From the NCBI GenBank assembly GCA_003024985.2, contig PXIH01S0046852.1: a DNA stretch of 11,868 nucleotides; one strand, written 5' to 3'. This DNA is from Euperipatoides rowelli. Its lineage: Eukaryota > Onychophora > Udeonychophora > Euonychophora > Peripatopsidae. Shown here one piece after another: positions 1 to 7,822 of this stretch. A model generated the notes under the pieces. That model worked only from the letters and a program-made list of their open reading frames with translations. It searched no databases and had not been told where the DNA came from. A program made the position numbers and the translations under genes. How positions within the stretch are numbered: position 1 is the stretch's first letter; each line of letters starts with the position of its first letter.

Positions 1-822
1 AAAATAAAATTCTCTGGACAATGAAATTTTTACGGATGAATACGGTGGGGACTGGATTAAAGCTGCCATTAAAGGCGCTACAGTGACTTCATTTTGATCC
101 AATTACATTTGAAAAAGGGCTATTACTAGGACCCCTCTGCCATCAACATAATATCTATAAATGATCTTTTGGATCAACTAGAAAACTTAAATCTTGGAAA
201 TTATAATCCAGTTTAAATAGGAAGGTAAATCTCTTAGCTTATGTTGATGACATAGTGGTCATATTGGAAGATAGAAATAATATAAATAAAATAATGAAAT
301 TGTTAAAAAAATTTCAGGCCCATACAGGATCTGAGGTAAATATCCAAAAATCATTTTGTTTTGATCCGTTATTATTGAAACTAATTTCATATTTTAATAA
401 TAATCTTCCAAAAGTTTTTTTTAGGAACCCCTTTTTCTTTTTGTTGGCCGTCCAGTAAGAAATAAAATTCAAGAAGAATTTATGGAAAAACCTTAACGAA
501 ACAATAAGGTCTTGCAATTGGAAAACCTTTTCTTATTTGTAGAAAGTTAATATTTTTAATTCTATTTGTCTGATTAGATTAGATTATTTTCTAACCCATT
601 TTTGTTTCCCTGTTTTATTTATTTATTTTTTTTATAAAAAAAATATTTTCTATAGCAAATAGGTTCATAAATAACACTAGACTAGTTCCAATTTTAAAAA
701 AAATAACAGCATTACCAATAAAAGAGGGAGGCCAAAATATTCATTTAATGGCGGTAAAATACAAAGTTGAATGTTTTAATTCTGTTTTCACTTCTTTAAA
801 CTGTTGGGGGAATGGCACTATG
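1..822 (+). pseudogene. Decayed LINE reverse transcriptase, core and C-terminal region (L1/Tx1-like)
   Basis: This is a remnant of a non-LTR retrotransposon polymerase, an enzyme that copies element RNA into DNA at the target site. The clearest segment is the RT catalytic box: LAYVDDIVVI, with YVDD at 240-251, followed by a helix-like stretch ending in SEVNIQKS (about 330-350). This matches the YADD box and the following 'GL.VN..KS' pattern of LINE RTs. After a frameshift, 474-611 reads as a WK..S...KV.IFNS segment with one stop. At 658-822 an open stretch contains LPIKEGGQNIHLM, like the 'EGG' block C-terminal to L1-type RTs. At least three frames are used and stops are frequent, so it is dead. 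The left end is cut by the window. The order of motifs is seen directly; assignment to the L1/Tx1 group rather than another LINE clade is inference. Confidence 0.7.
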
Positions 823-930
823 TAATTAAAATTTGGCCAAGAGAACACCTCCTCCAAATAAAATTAATGTAAATATTCCCAATAATAATGGATACAGCGC
901 ATGGTCAGCTATTTGCTGTATCCTTTATTA

Positions 931-1529
931 ATGATTTTACAAATGCTTTAACTTTGTAAATCATAATGTATATATTAATGCTCTTGTTGAAATGTGTCCT
1001 CTCCTACTCTTATTGACTGGTTGTCTTCTTTTATTTCTAATAGATCACAACATATAAGAATTCAATCTACTGGTAAATAATGTAATTACTACTGTACACA
1101 TAGAAGGTTCTGTGTATTTAGTAGTGTAATCTTTATTGTTACGACTAACAATATTATCAGTAATTAAGTCAGTCACTATAAATATAAAGATGATTTAATT
1201 CTTATAAATATTGATAATAAATGTCCAAAAAAAAAAAAAACACAACAACAACCCATTGATAATAGATGTGACACCATATTTATAAAAGTACATTAGAGTG
1301 TGATATGAACACTATAATGAATTCTGTTCAATGATCCATAATTTTTCTAAATCTGTGGTAAATATTAACATTTCTATCAATATGATTCCTTTAAAACCTG
1401 TTGAAAAATGCACCAGTTTTTGGTGTAACTTTACAAAATGACTTGAAATGGTCTACTCATGTATGTAATATTATTGGTAAAGCTTTAAGAAACTTTTATA
1501 TTCTATATAGACTAAAATTATTAAAAGGT
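931..1529 (+). pseudogene. Decayed LINE reverse transcriptase of a second family (CR1/Jockey-like)
   Basis: A second RT remnant lies directly downstream in the same orientation, but its motifs belong to a different LINE type. In order: DFTNA then FVNHNVYINAL (931-990), matching 'DFSKAFD.VNH..L'; IDWLSSFISNRSQHIRI (1012-1065), matching the WL.S.L..R.Q.V block; a GSV-like stretch (about 1108-1135); YKYKDDLILI (1177-1206), a degenerate YADD box in which the usual A is K; and FGVTLQNDLKWSTHV followed by IGKALRNFYILYRL (1416-1511), matching the 'LGV..D..L.W..H' block C-terminal to CR1/Jockey RTs. Several frame changes and stops, and an A-run at 1227-1240, separate the pieces. The last open piece stops at 1530-1532. 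The full RT motif order makes the identity firm; the exact clade is not certain. Confidence 0.75.
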
Positions 1530-1535
1530 TAACTT

Positions 1536-3424
1536 CAAACTATCTAGATACATGGCAAATAAGTTTGTACTCAAGGTGAAGCCCTGTGTGAGCCCTCTGG
1601 ACAGAAAAGGAATAAAACAGCCCCCCCCCCCTATGTTTAATTGAAATGAATTTGTTCGAAAAGTAATTAATAAGACCCCACAATAAGCTGGAGCACCCGA
1701 AGTAATGGATGATGCAGGAGGCCAGGTAGTCGTGACTCACCTAGTCAAATGCCTTGTGAATGTCACTGAAAATAATGGCTACATCCATTGGCCTCTGTTT
1801 CTTGATATAATGGAGTGCCTGCTGTAACAAGTTAATTGGTGTATGGATGGTACATGATTTTATCCCAAAATGAAAAGGTGACAAAGAGGAAGGGAGCAAG
1901 AGTTTAAGCATATTGTTCAGGATCTATGCAAAACCTTGGTTTCAAGGTCTTGAACATTTATGGGTCTAAAACAGGACAAGGTAAGTTTGGTATTCGGGTC
2001 TAAGTCCTTTTCCAATGCAAAAGCAAATACCAATGTATAAAGCGATGATTAGTAAACAGCTGAGACAACCATGTGTTAAAAAGTAGTACTAAGTTGGGAA
2101 CAAATAATTGACCAAACAGCTTGAAAAAAAAGACAGTAATCTAGTCTGGTCCAGGTGAGCTATGGGGGTTCAATATTGAGCCAGAACATCCCAGATATCC
2201 TTGGAAGTGATGGCAAAATTGTTTGAGAAAAAAATGTCATTGTGAACTGGAAAGGCACTTCACATTAAGTATCCTGGAGGTCGATCCTCAAAAGACTGAA
2301 ACACCTCAGCAAAATAAGTGTATATGTGATTGAACATAGTGATCCCCCGTAAGACTGTCACACCATCAAAAATAAATGAAACAGGGGGTGCTGAGTGCTT
2401 GTTGAAGAAAGATGAGGTAGTGGGAGCAGAAATTTCCTGCCGAGAAGCAACAATCTGCCTATGCAGAACTTGAACCTGATCCATGTACATGAGTTGCAGT
2501 AATGAATTATGCTCCCTTTGACAAGTCCTGAAAAAAGGAACCTGCGGTCTATCAATGTTTGTCATGGTGGCCATTATGGTCTGCAAATCGGCTAGTGGTA
2601 CATTGATAAGTTGTTTCACCCAAAATTTGTATGTAATTAAATTATTAACAAAAAATGTTCCTTAAATAAAAAGTAGTTGTCAATAGAGAAATGTCGAAAT
2701 AACATGGAAACAGCATCTATGTAGAGTTCAGAAAAAAAAGGCTCAAAAGCCATAGCAGGTGCAATGACTGGATGCCTCTGCAATACAGAGTACAGAAGCA
2801 CACCTGTAGATGTTAAAGGCCGCAAAAACAAGATAAAGGAAGTGTGGTCTGAATAAGTTGTAAAACAAATGCTCAACTCTGCCTGGCAAGCCAGGCCAGA
2901 AAAAATAATCCAATGTATTTGCAGTGATGGAAAAATGGATGGGCAGGTGGTTCATGCCCTGAGAAAGAGCAATGTTTATCAAAAACAATCTGTGAAAGTG
3001 ATCCTGAAAAAGCTGATCAACAGAAAGATCCCTGTGATTGAAGTCACCAACCATGATGATGATGAAATCATACCTGAGAGGAAGAAAAAAAACCATCTCA
3101 CTGAAGACCAGTATATTTGTTGTCAATTAACCATGTCCATAATAGTTAACAAGCACCAGTAAATTTCCATCATAGACCATTGATAAAATTAGAAAGCATG
3201 AGGTTGCCTTCACAACCTCTTAGAAATCAAAGTTAAACCTTACTGGCAAGCCTTAGGTGCATTCCCCTGAAAAAGATAAAAAAAAGTTGGCAAAATTCTT
3301 GGACTCAAAGTGCCTGAAGCTTGGTCTCTTGCACAAAGCAAATCACAATATCATGAGATAATAAATACACCAAGAGTACCCTTTGTTTCCTTTTGGTGCT
3401 AAACCTCTGAACATTAATTGTCAT
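1536..3424 (-). pseudogene. LINE ORF2 remnant: apurinic-type endonuclease plus partial reverse transcriptase
   Basis: ORF2 of L1-type elements nicks target DNA and primes reverse transcription there. A plausible start ATG is at 3424-3422, followed by 39 codons (INVQRFSTKRKQR, then DIVICFVQETKL) to a stop at 3305. The endonuclease motifs follow in order: QETK (3331-3320), a LVNYYGH segment (about 3160), GDFN (3048-3037), LDYFF (about 2916-2896) and SDH (2852-2844). A linker with a 119-codon open stretch (2619-2260) leads to the RT: SPGPD (2158-2144), HYIKKQ then DIHKAFD with AFD at 1752-1744, VSHDYL (about 1737), FSVQR (about 1610) and GLTQGFTLSTNLF (about 1595-1555). The sequence ends right after this block, so the YADD box and C-terminal region are missing. 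Multiple stops and frameshifts make it non-functional. The endonuclease catalytic pattern is recognisable in every block, which makes the family call strong. Confidence 0.85.
1621..1631. repeat. Poly-C run (11) inside LINE RT
   Basis: A C11 run sits in the minus-strand RT between the NYFSNKF and FSVQR segments. It is glycine-coding in the element sense. Confidence 0.8.
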
Positions 3425-3536
3425 AAATTTCAAACCCCTGAATATCTTGGCCATGTTATGTAGGGTAATGCACAAAAAATATCAAACAAAATACAAATGA
3501 AAAAACTGACAATAACCATAAGAAATCAACTTCAAA

Positions 3537-3587
3537 CCCCCCACCCCCCCCCCCCCCCCCCACAAAAAAAAAAAAAAAAAAAAAACA

Positions 3588-3619
<32 letters not shown>

Positions 3620-3710
3620 AAAAAAAAAAAACGGTACGTTCCAGCAAAAAGAGACCCAGAAAAATCTAATTGAGCTTTGGAAAAACCAACAAAAAAAAAA
3701 AAAAAAAAAA
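3537..3710. repeat. Alternating poly-C / poly-A homopolymer array
   Basis: The runs are C6 (3537-3542), C18 (3544-3561), A22 (3564-3585), C20 (3590-3609), A22 (3610-3631) and, after 59 bases of ordinary sequence, A20 (3691-3710). The array lies in the spacer between ORF1 and ORF2 of the minus-strand LINE, so in the element sense it reads T then G twice over. Run lengths may be unreliable in assembled data. Short protein-like frames crossing it are only Phe/Gly homopolymers and are not genes. Confidence 0.9.
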
Positions 3711-3864
3711 CATCCAAGAAAAATTCACACATTGTCAATTTCCAATTTCATGTAATATTATCAGGCAAAGAGACCTGGATAGAATCCTGAGTTGAAGCAA
3801 AATCATTAGCCGGTGGAACATCACTCTGTTTGGAAATAGGATGAGACACCAACAATTCCAAAAC

Positions 3865-3872
3865 ATGAGAAC
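3865..3872. repeat. Left 8-bp target-site duplication of the hAT
   Basis: ATGAGAAC, identical to the copy at 4826-4833 on the other side of the element. The duplicated bases belong to the LINE ORF1 tail. Confidence 0.9.
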
Positions 3873-4289
3873 TAGGGTTTCTGAAAAATGCAGTTTTTTT
3901 CATCCCGGGAAATCTCGGGATTTTTCCAGGAAATTGAAGCCTATTCCCGGGATCCTGGAAAAATTTAATGATTGTGTATTTAGAAGAACATTACATAAAT
4001 TATATTCCTTTATAATTAAGTTTATTTGCCAAAAAATTAAAACGTCTATTAAAAAAATAATGCATTTTTTTTAATAAAATTACTTTATTTCTTTATTTTA
4101 GAATACAACAGTTTTCATAAACAAAATCTCATTAAACTATTATTGAAAAATATAAGGGAAAAATACCTTATAATAATAATAAAAATCAGAAGAACAAATA
4201 AGTACTCCTTTCATTACCAATAGTTACTAAGAATGAAATTAAAGGTGTCGGAGAATGTAAATAATATGAAAGAAAAGTACAAAATGTAA

Positions 4290-4375
4290 ATAATTTTTTA
4301 TTATCCTTTTTACTTTTATTTATTTCATAAATAAATAAATTGTTTCACATTATGTAAATTTATGTTTTAATATTA
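4290..4375 (+). repeat. Internal direct repeat of the hAT, copy 1
   Basis: An AT-rich block containing TACTTTTATTTATTTCATAA and then TTGTTTCACATT recurs at 4567-4655 in the same orientation, with small indels. It includes an ATTTATTT-cat-AAATAAAT palindrome. The duplication is confined to the hAT interior. Confidence 0.75.
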
Positions 4376-4566
4376 TAATGGTAATTTTATTTATTTATCT
4401 TTGGATGAGAAGTATTTTTTTTATAAAATAATGTAGGTTATTACATTTAATTTATTGTAACAAAGTTTTGTTTATTAAAAGAAAAATAGGAGTTGTCGTC
4501 TCTGTGTTGTCTAGTGTTGGAACTTGGCAGATAACTCCGCTTTCAGAGAATTTTTTTTTTTTAAAG

Positions 4567-4655
4567 ATAATTTTTTTTTCATTTTTACTTTTATTTATTT
4601 CATAAATAAATAAATAAATTGTTTCACATTTTGAAAGTTTATGTTTTAAAGTTAA
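4567..4655 (+). repeat. Internal direct repeat of the hAT, copy 2
   Basis: Second copy of the block at 4290-4375. It has one extra TAAA unit after the palindrome and several substitutions towards the end, so the duplication is not very recent. Confidence 0.75.
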
Positions 4656-4703
4656 TATAATTATTAAGAGAAACGGTTTCTCGCAATAATTATTATGAAA
4701 TAT
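4654..4703. repeat. Imperfect hairpin within the hAT
   Basis: A perfect 7-bp inner stem GAGAAAC/GTTTCTC (4668-4674 and 4676-4682, one-base loop) is extended outward by AT-rich arms with imperfect pairing (AATATAATTATT on the left, AATAATTATTATGAAATATT on the right). Confidence 0.5.
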
Positions 4704-4825
4704 TGATTTAGCTAAATTAATAGTTCCGGGAAATTTTCGGGAATATTTTCCAATTCCTGGGATTTGAAATCTGATAAAAACATATGGGATCCCCGGGATT
4801 TTGGGATCCCGGGATAGAAACCCTA

Positions 4826-4833
4826 ATGAGAAC
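4826..4833. repeat. Right 8-bp target-site duplication of the hAT
   Basis: ATGAGAAC, identical to 3865-3872. It lies immediately after the terminal AGAAACCCTA of the element. Confidence 0.9.
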
Positions 4834-4980
4834 CCTGAGAAGAGAACAAATCCTGATAAGCCTCCAGGGTCGAAGATACCCTTGTGTCTGGTATTGAATC
4901 TATCTGTGCACCCTCCCCCTGAGAAGATGGAGTAAGTTCAACACCTGACTGTAGGTTCTCAAGCATTTATGCATTGTGTT

Positions 4981-4998
4981 CCCCCCCCCCCCCCCCCC
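4981..4998. repeat. Poly-C run (18) inside LINE ORF1
   Basis: An uninterrupted C18 run interrupts the apparent second zinc knuckle of the minus-strand ORF1, between the KAV residues and TMHKC. It is probably a slippage expansion of a shorter G run in the original coding sequence. Confidence 0.85.
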
Positions 4999-5622
4999 AC
5001 AAAACTGCTTTGCTTACACCACACTTCCTAATCGGACACTGTTTTATGTCATGACCCATCTGTCTACAGCGGAAGCATGCCCTAGGCCTATGGGAAGAAC
5101 TGACCCAGCCTTGTAAATCTGACTGGGACTTTATTAAATATGGCAAAGAGTTTAAATCTACCCTTCTTTTAGGGCAAAATTGACATGAATGAGAGTGGTT
5201 GGAAATTCCATATCCTCACCCAACCTCCTAAGGGTATATCTCTTGGTGACTATAGCTACATAATCTTGAAGAATAACATTTAGTTTAGCTAATACAGTCC
5301 TGACTGGCATCCAGAGGATGGAAGAATTTACCAGGTTCGAATTGACCAACGAGTCAGTATAAAACACATAGCAATTCTCTAGGTGAGTAAAAAGTCTTTG
5401 AAACTGTAATAAAGTAGCTGTAGTTTTAAAGGCTATGAAGTGATACTGAGGCAGGTGTAACCTGGTATATTCCTGCAGGTAGTTAAGAAGACCAAAGGAG
5501 TCTAAAATATCTTTTAACTGTTCTAAAGAGAACCACTGCAATTTAAAATTCACATCAGTTATTACGAAAACGCCATGCCTGCGTTTGAGTCGAGTCGGTT
5601 GTAGGTTGTATCGGTTGTATTG

Positions 5623-6111
5623 CTAGTGATTCAAACTTATAAAAATTGTTAATGATAGCATCGTTATAATTGCTTACCATTTGAGAAAAAATTGGAGTAT
5701 CCATTGCAATAAGACACCATATCTTGATGAGGCCTGGATAAAACTACCAAGGCATATACAACAATGCAATGTGGGTAACGTCATCAAGGAAACCCCCCAC
5801 TCAAAATCCTATGTGAGACAAAATAAAATCAAAAAGCGGTAAATCGGCAAAACTACACTAAAATAGCTTACCAGGAATAAAAGAAAGTCCTTCACTTGAT
5901 AATAATCATTGAAATTAAATAAACTGTAAAAACAAAAATATATAAATTTAATACAAACTTGAGGAGACAAATCCCTGGCAGCCTGCTTGTTCGCCAGGTG
6001 TCACATAAGTCATTTGTTTATTTTTTAAATAAATTTTAGCCTATTTAAAAAAAATATTGATTGTAATGCACTGGATATCTGTATGTGTTTGTCATTTTGT
6101 TACATCTGTGT
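5623..6111. other. Anonymous stretch, possibly LINE 5' untranslated region
   Basis: No open frame or recognised motif was found. Its position upstream of ORF1 on the minus strand makes a LINE 5' untranslated region possible for part of it. A small hairpin CCTGGC...GCCAGG (about 5973-5999) is the only local structure. The 5' boundary of the LINE could not be placed. Confidence 0.3.
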
Positions 6112-6173
6112 GTACCACTTGTGACAATGTAATGTACCACTTGTGGTACCTGTACCACAGTTTGAGATCCCTG
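6112..6173. mobile_element. Solitary hAT-like terminal fragment
   Basis: GTACCAC occurs three times (6112-6118, 6134-6140, 6152-6158), and the segment ends CACAGTTTGAGATCCCTG at 6173. Reversed, this reads CAGGGATCTCAAACTGTGG, close to the 'CAGNGGTTCTCAAAC' type of ends common in hAT elements. I found no matching opposite end in the window, so its left limit is unknown and this is either a truncated copy or a chance resemblance. Confidence 0.4.
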
Positions 6174-7143
6174 CCTTAAACACATGTAAATTGTGTTAAA
6201 TTCAAATTATATATTGTTTTAATTGGAAAAATATATAATTTGTTATATGCTAAATCGTGGATTTCCTGAAATCAGGACACATTGAATTTTTGTTGAATGT
6301 ATTATAGTATTTAATTGAAAGAAATTAAAGATTAATTTCATTAAAAATAAAAAAAACAGGTTGAGAAATTAATGTATGAACATTTCTCATTTGTATTTCT
6401 GACAAGAAATAATTGAAAAAGATTCCTATTATTTTTCTTAAAAGACTGTTACTGACAGACATAACATTGAAGATGGTAAACAGATTTCAAAGTTAGGAAT
6501 TATTATCTTTATGGCGACAGATTTCTAGAATCCGAACCTTCCTGTAATGAGGATTTTTTTTAGTATAAATAAATAAAGGTCATAAAAATTAATTGATTTT
6601 TTTTTTCTCTATAAACCAGCCCTAACATGGATCATTGTCTCCTTTCTGCAAAAAATGTCAACCAAAACCTGTTTTTTTTATATATTTTTCTAGTACACAT
6701 AAAACTTAAATAGATATAAACCCTTATGAAGTGAGGAAATAGAAACTAAAGGTATATTTCTAAGAAAAACAATGATGTGAATAGTGTACTAGTTTTCTTT
6801 AAAATTAGCAAGTTTAAAAGCTTCCATAATATGGAAATGTATTTTTAAATAGAAATGCTTTAGCATTTAATAAAACTATAATGTTAATTAGAACATTTAT
6901 ACTAACACTCCATTGTCGATTATAAATCGACATATTCCCTTTACAAAAATTAATCAATTCATCAATCATTGTTAATCTCAAAAATGCTTCAAATTAGTAA
7001 AATTTATGTTCAAAGGGACTAAAATATATTTGTTTTTAAATCATACCAAATGATTTTTTTTTTTAAAAAAAAAACTAAAATTAAAATCAGGGGATTTAAA
7101 ACAATGCAATCAATGCAATTTTTATTTGGAGTGGAAAGGGTCA
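6174..7143. other. Anonymous AT-rich stretch
   Basis: No coding frame of note, no RNA gene and no transposon end recognised. It has several T and A runs and one small perfect palindrome (6914-6932). Nothing else is supportable here. Confidence 0.5.
6914..6932. repeat. Small perfect hairpin
   Basis: TGTCGATT and AATCGACA are perfect inverse complements separated by ATA. With only 8-bp arms it may be chance, although the GC content of the arms is above local background. Confidence 0.5.
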
Positions 7144-7214
7144 AGCATTTATTAATTATCACGCAATGTGTGTGATATTAGCACACATTGTGTGATAATA
7201 AATTAATAAACGCT
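7144..7214. repeat. 71-bp inverted repeat (long hairpin)
   Basis: The left arm begins AGCATTTATTAATT and continues ATCACGCAATGTGTG. The right arm mirrors it, with CACACATTGTGTGAT then AATTAATAAACGCT. The arms are about 31-34 bases with two substitutions and a 3-4 base length difference, around a centre of a few bases. It could be a very small palindromic element, a cruciform site or a hairpin-forming transcript. No target duplication was evident at its edges. Confidence 0.7.
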
Positions 7215-7657
7215 GTTTCTGGAGCAATTGGAGCTCCTGATTTTTGTATACAGTTGGCCAGCATACTTTGGAGCTCCTTTTAACTTAAATTTTTGAAAAT
7301 TCATTCCCATGGCAGGAAAGGACATAGGAGCTCAAAATAGCATCAGTCAGGCCTTAGCAGGAAATTCAAGTAAATGAAACATCATTGTTCTAGGATGAAT
7401 GGTTGAGGAGTATCAAACCTTACCAATATTCAGACATTTCTACTCTTTTATTTTAGAGATTTCTAGACATTATTATTTTTATCATGAATATTTAATATTG
7501 GTTAACCTGCAGAGCCTATTAAAAATTATAGATTTATATCATCAATATTATTATTTCTAAATTATTCACTATTTTAGATCTGCATATATTTTAATCATGT
7601 GTTTTTAATTTTCATGGATCCTGGACATATTTAAGATTGCTACTATATACAGTACAT
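7215..7657. other. Anonymous stretch with repeated GGAGCTC motifs
   Basis: There is no coding frame. GGAGCTCC occurs at about 7229 and 7270, and AGGAGCTC at about 7327; the motif is a short palindrome. The rest is AT-rich with no recognised element. Confidence 0.4.
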
Positions 7658-7822
7658 CAGGGGTCTAAAATGCAATTAATAGGAGGGACACATAAAAACA
7701 TTCCCAATTTTGAGGGGCCACACCCAAATCAGTAGGGCAAAGGGCTGGGGCTAGTTCCACAACTGGGTCCAGTGGTAGAAGCCTAGTGGGGATGAGGGGC
7801 AAAGCCCACAGAAAAAAATTAC
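7658..7822. mobile_element. hAT-like transposon end fragment
   Basis: The segment opens CAGGGGTCTAAAATGCAATT and continues with GGGACACAT and GAGGGGCCACACCC. This resembles the widespread hAT end pattern CAGGGGT-TCAAA followed by a GGGGCCACA block. Local GC is clearly higher than in the surroundings. No matching right end was found, so the piece is taken as a truncated copy; the right limit is set where the GC-richer sequence fades. Confidence 0.5.

Larger units (their letters stand above)
3873..4825. mobile_element. Non-autonomous hAT-type DNA transposon (953 bp)
   Basis: The element begins TAGGGTTTCT and ends AGAAACCCTA, a perfect 10-bp terminal inverted repeat. It is flanked by an identical 8-bp direct repeat ATGAGAAC (3865-3872 and 4826-4833). 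An 8-bp target duplication with short inverted ends is the signature of the hAT superfamily. Clusters of CCCGGGA and its variants lie just inside both ends (3901-3960 and 4726-4815); such subterminal repeats usually serve as transposase-binding sites. The interior is about 80% AT and holds no transposase-like reading frame, so it would need an enzyme supplied from elsewhere. It interrupts ORF1 of the Tx1/L1-like LINE and is therefore younger than it. Superfamily placement rests on ends and target duplication, not on a protein. Confidence 0.85.
1536..5622 (-). mobile_element. 3'-truncated Tx1/L1-type LINE interrupted by a hAT element
   Basis: Reading on the minus strand, this span holds ORF1 with a zinc knuckle, a spacer, then ORF2 with endonuclease followed by RT, which is the standard order of Tx1/L1-group LINEs. 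The 5' untranslated end is not delimited but probably lies beyond 5622. The 3' end breaks off within the RT at about 1536, before the catalytic YADD box, and abuts an unrelated LINE fragment on the opposite strand. LINE insertions normally lose their 5' end, so a missing 3' half points to a later deletion or rearrangement. The hAT at 3873-4825 splits ORF1. Poly-C runs at 1621, 3537-3609 and 4981 are all poly-G in the LINE sense. Confidence 0.8.
3748..5622 (-). pseudogene. LINE ORF1 remnant with CCHC zinc knuckle, split by a hAT insertion
   Basis: ORF1 of Tx1/L1-type LINEs is an RNA-binding partner of the element RNP. The first frame is open from about 5622 to a stop at 5160-5158. It contains HGVFVITDVNF (about 5577-5545) and an RRM-like central part ending in LIHVNFALKEG; no ATG opens this stretch. 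After a short frameshift the zinc knuckle reads CFRCRQMGHDIKQC (5077-5036), an exact C-x2-C-x4-H-x4-C. A second knuckle seems to begin with CGVS (5023-5012), where the second Cys is Ser, and to finish with TMHKC beyond the 18-C run at 4981-4998; I infer it was CCHC before the run expanded. A tail frame is open from 4966 to the hAT at 4826 and resumes in phase at 3864, ending at TGA 3750-3748. Its 3' neighbour is ORF2, about 320 bp away. Confidence 0.75.

Noticed and set aside
2880-2897. GCCTGGCAAGCCAGGC palindrome
   Set aside because: It lies inside the endonuclease coding remnant and is explained by coding sequence plus chance.
2869-3162. 97-codon plus-strand open frame
   Set aside because: It is exactly antisense to the LINE endonuclease, whose GDFN and SDH motifs read on the minus strand; it is a shadow.
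3456-3738. Minus-strand frames rich in Phe and Gly
   Set aside because: They only translate the poly-A/poly-C array and have no protein character otherwise.
3841-4074. 77-codon plus-strand frame
   Set aside because: It runs from LINE sequence across the hAT left end and subterminal repeats, so it cannot be a gene.
1-5622. Twin-priming inversion of one LINE to explain opposite-strand fragments
   Set aside because: The order and facing of the pieces are wrong for a 5' inversion, and the motif wording of the 1-822 fragment differs from the minus-strand element, so they are separate insertions.
6939-7019. ATTCCCTTT ... AAAGGGACT as inverted ends of a mini-element
   Set aside because: Only 7-8 bp match, with no target duplication.
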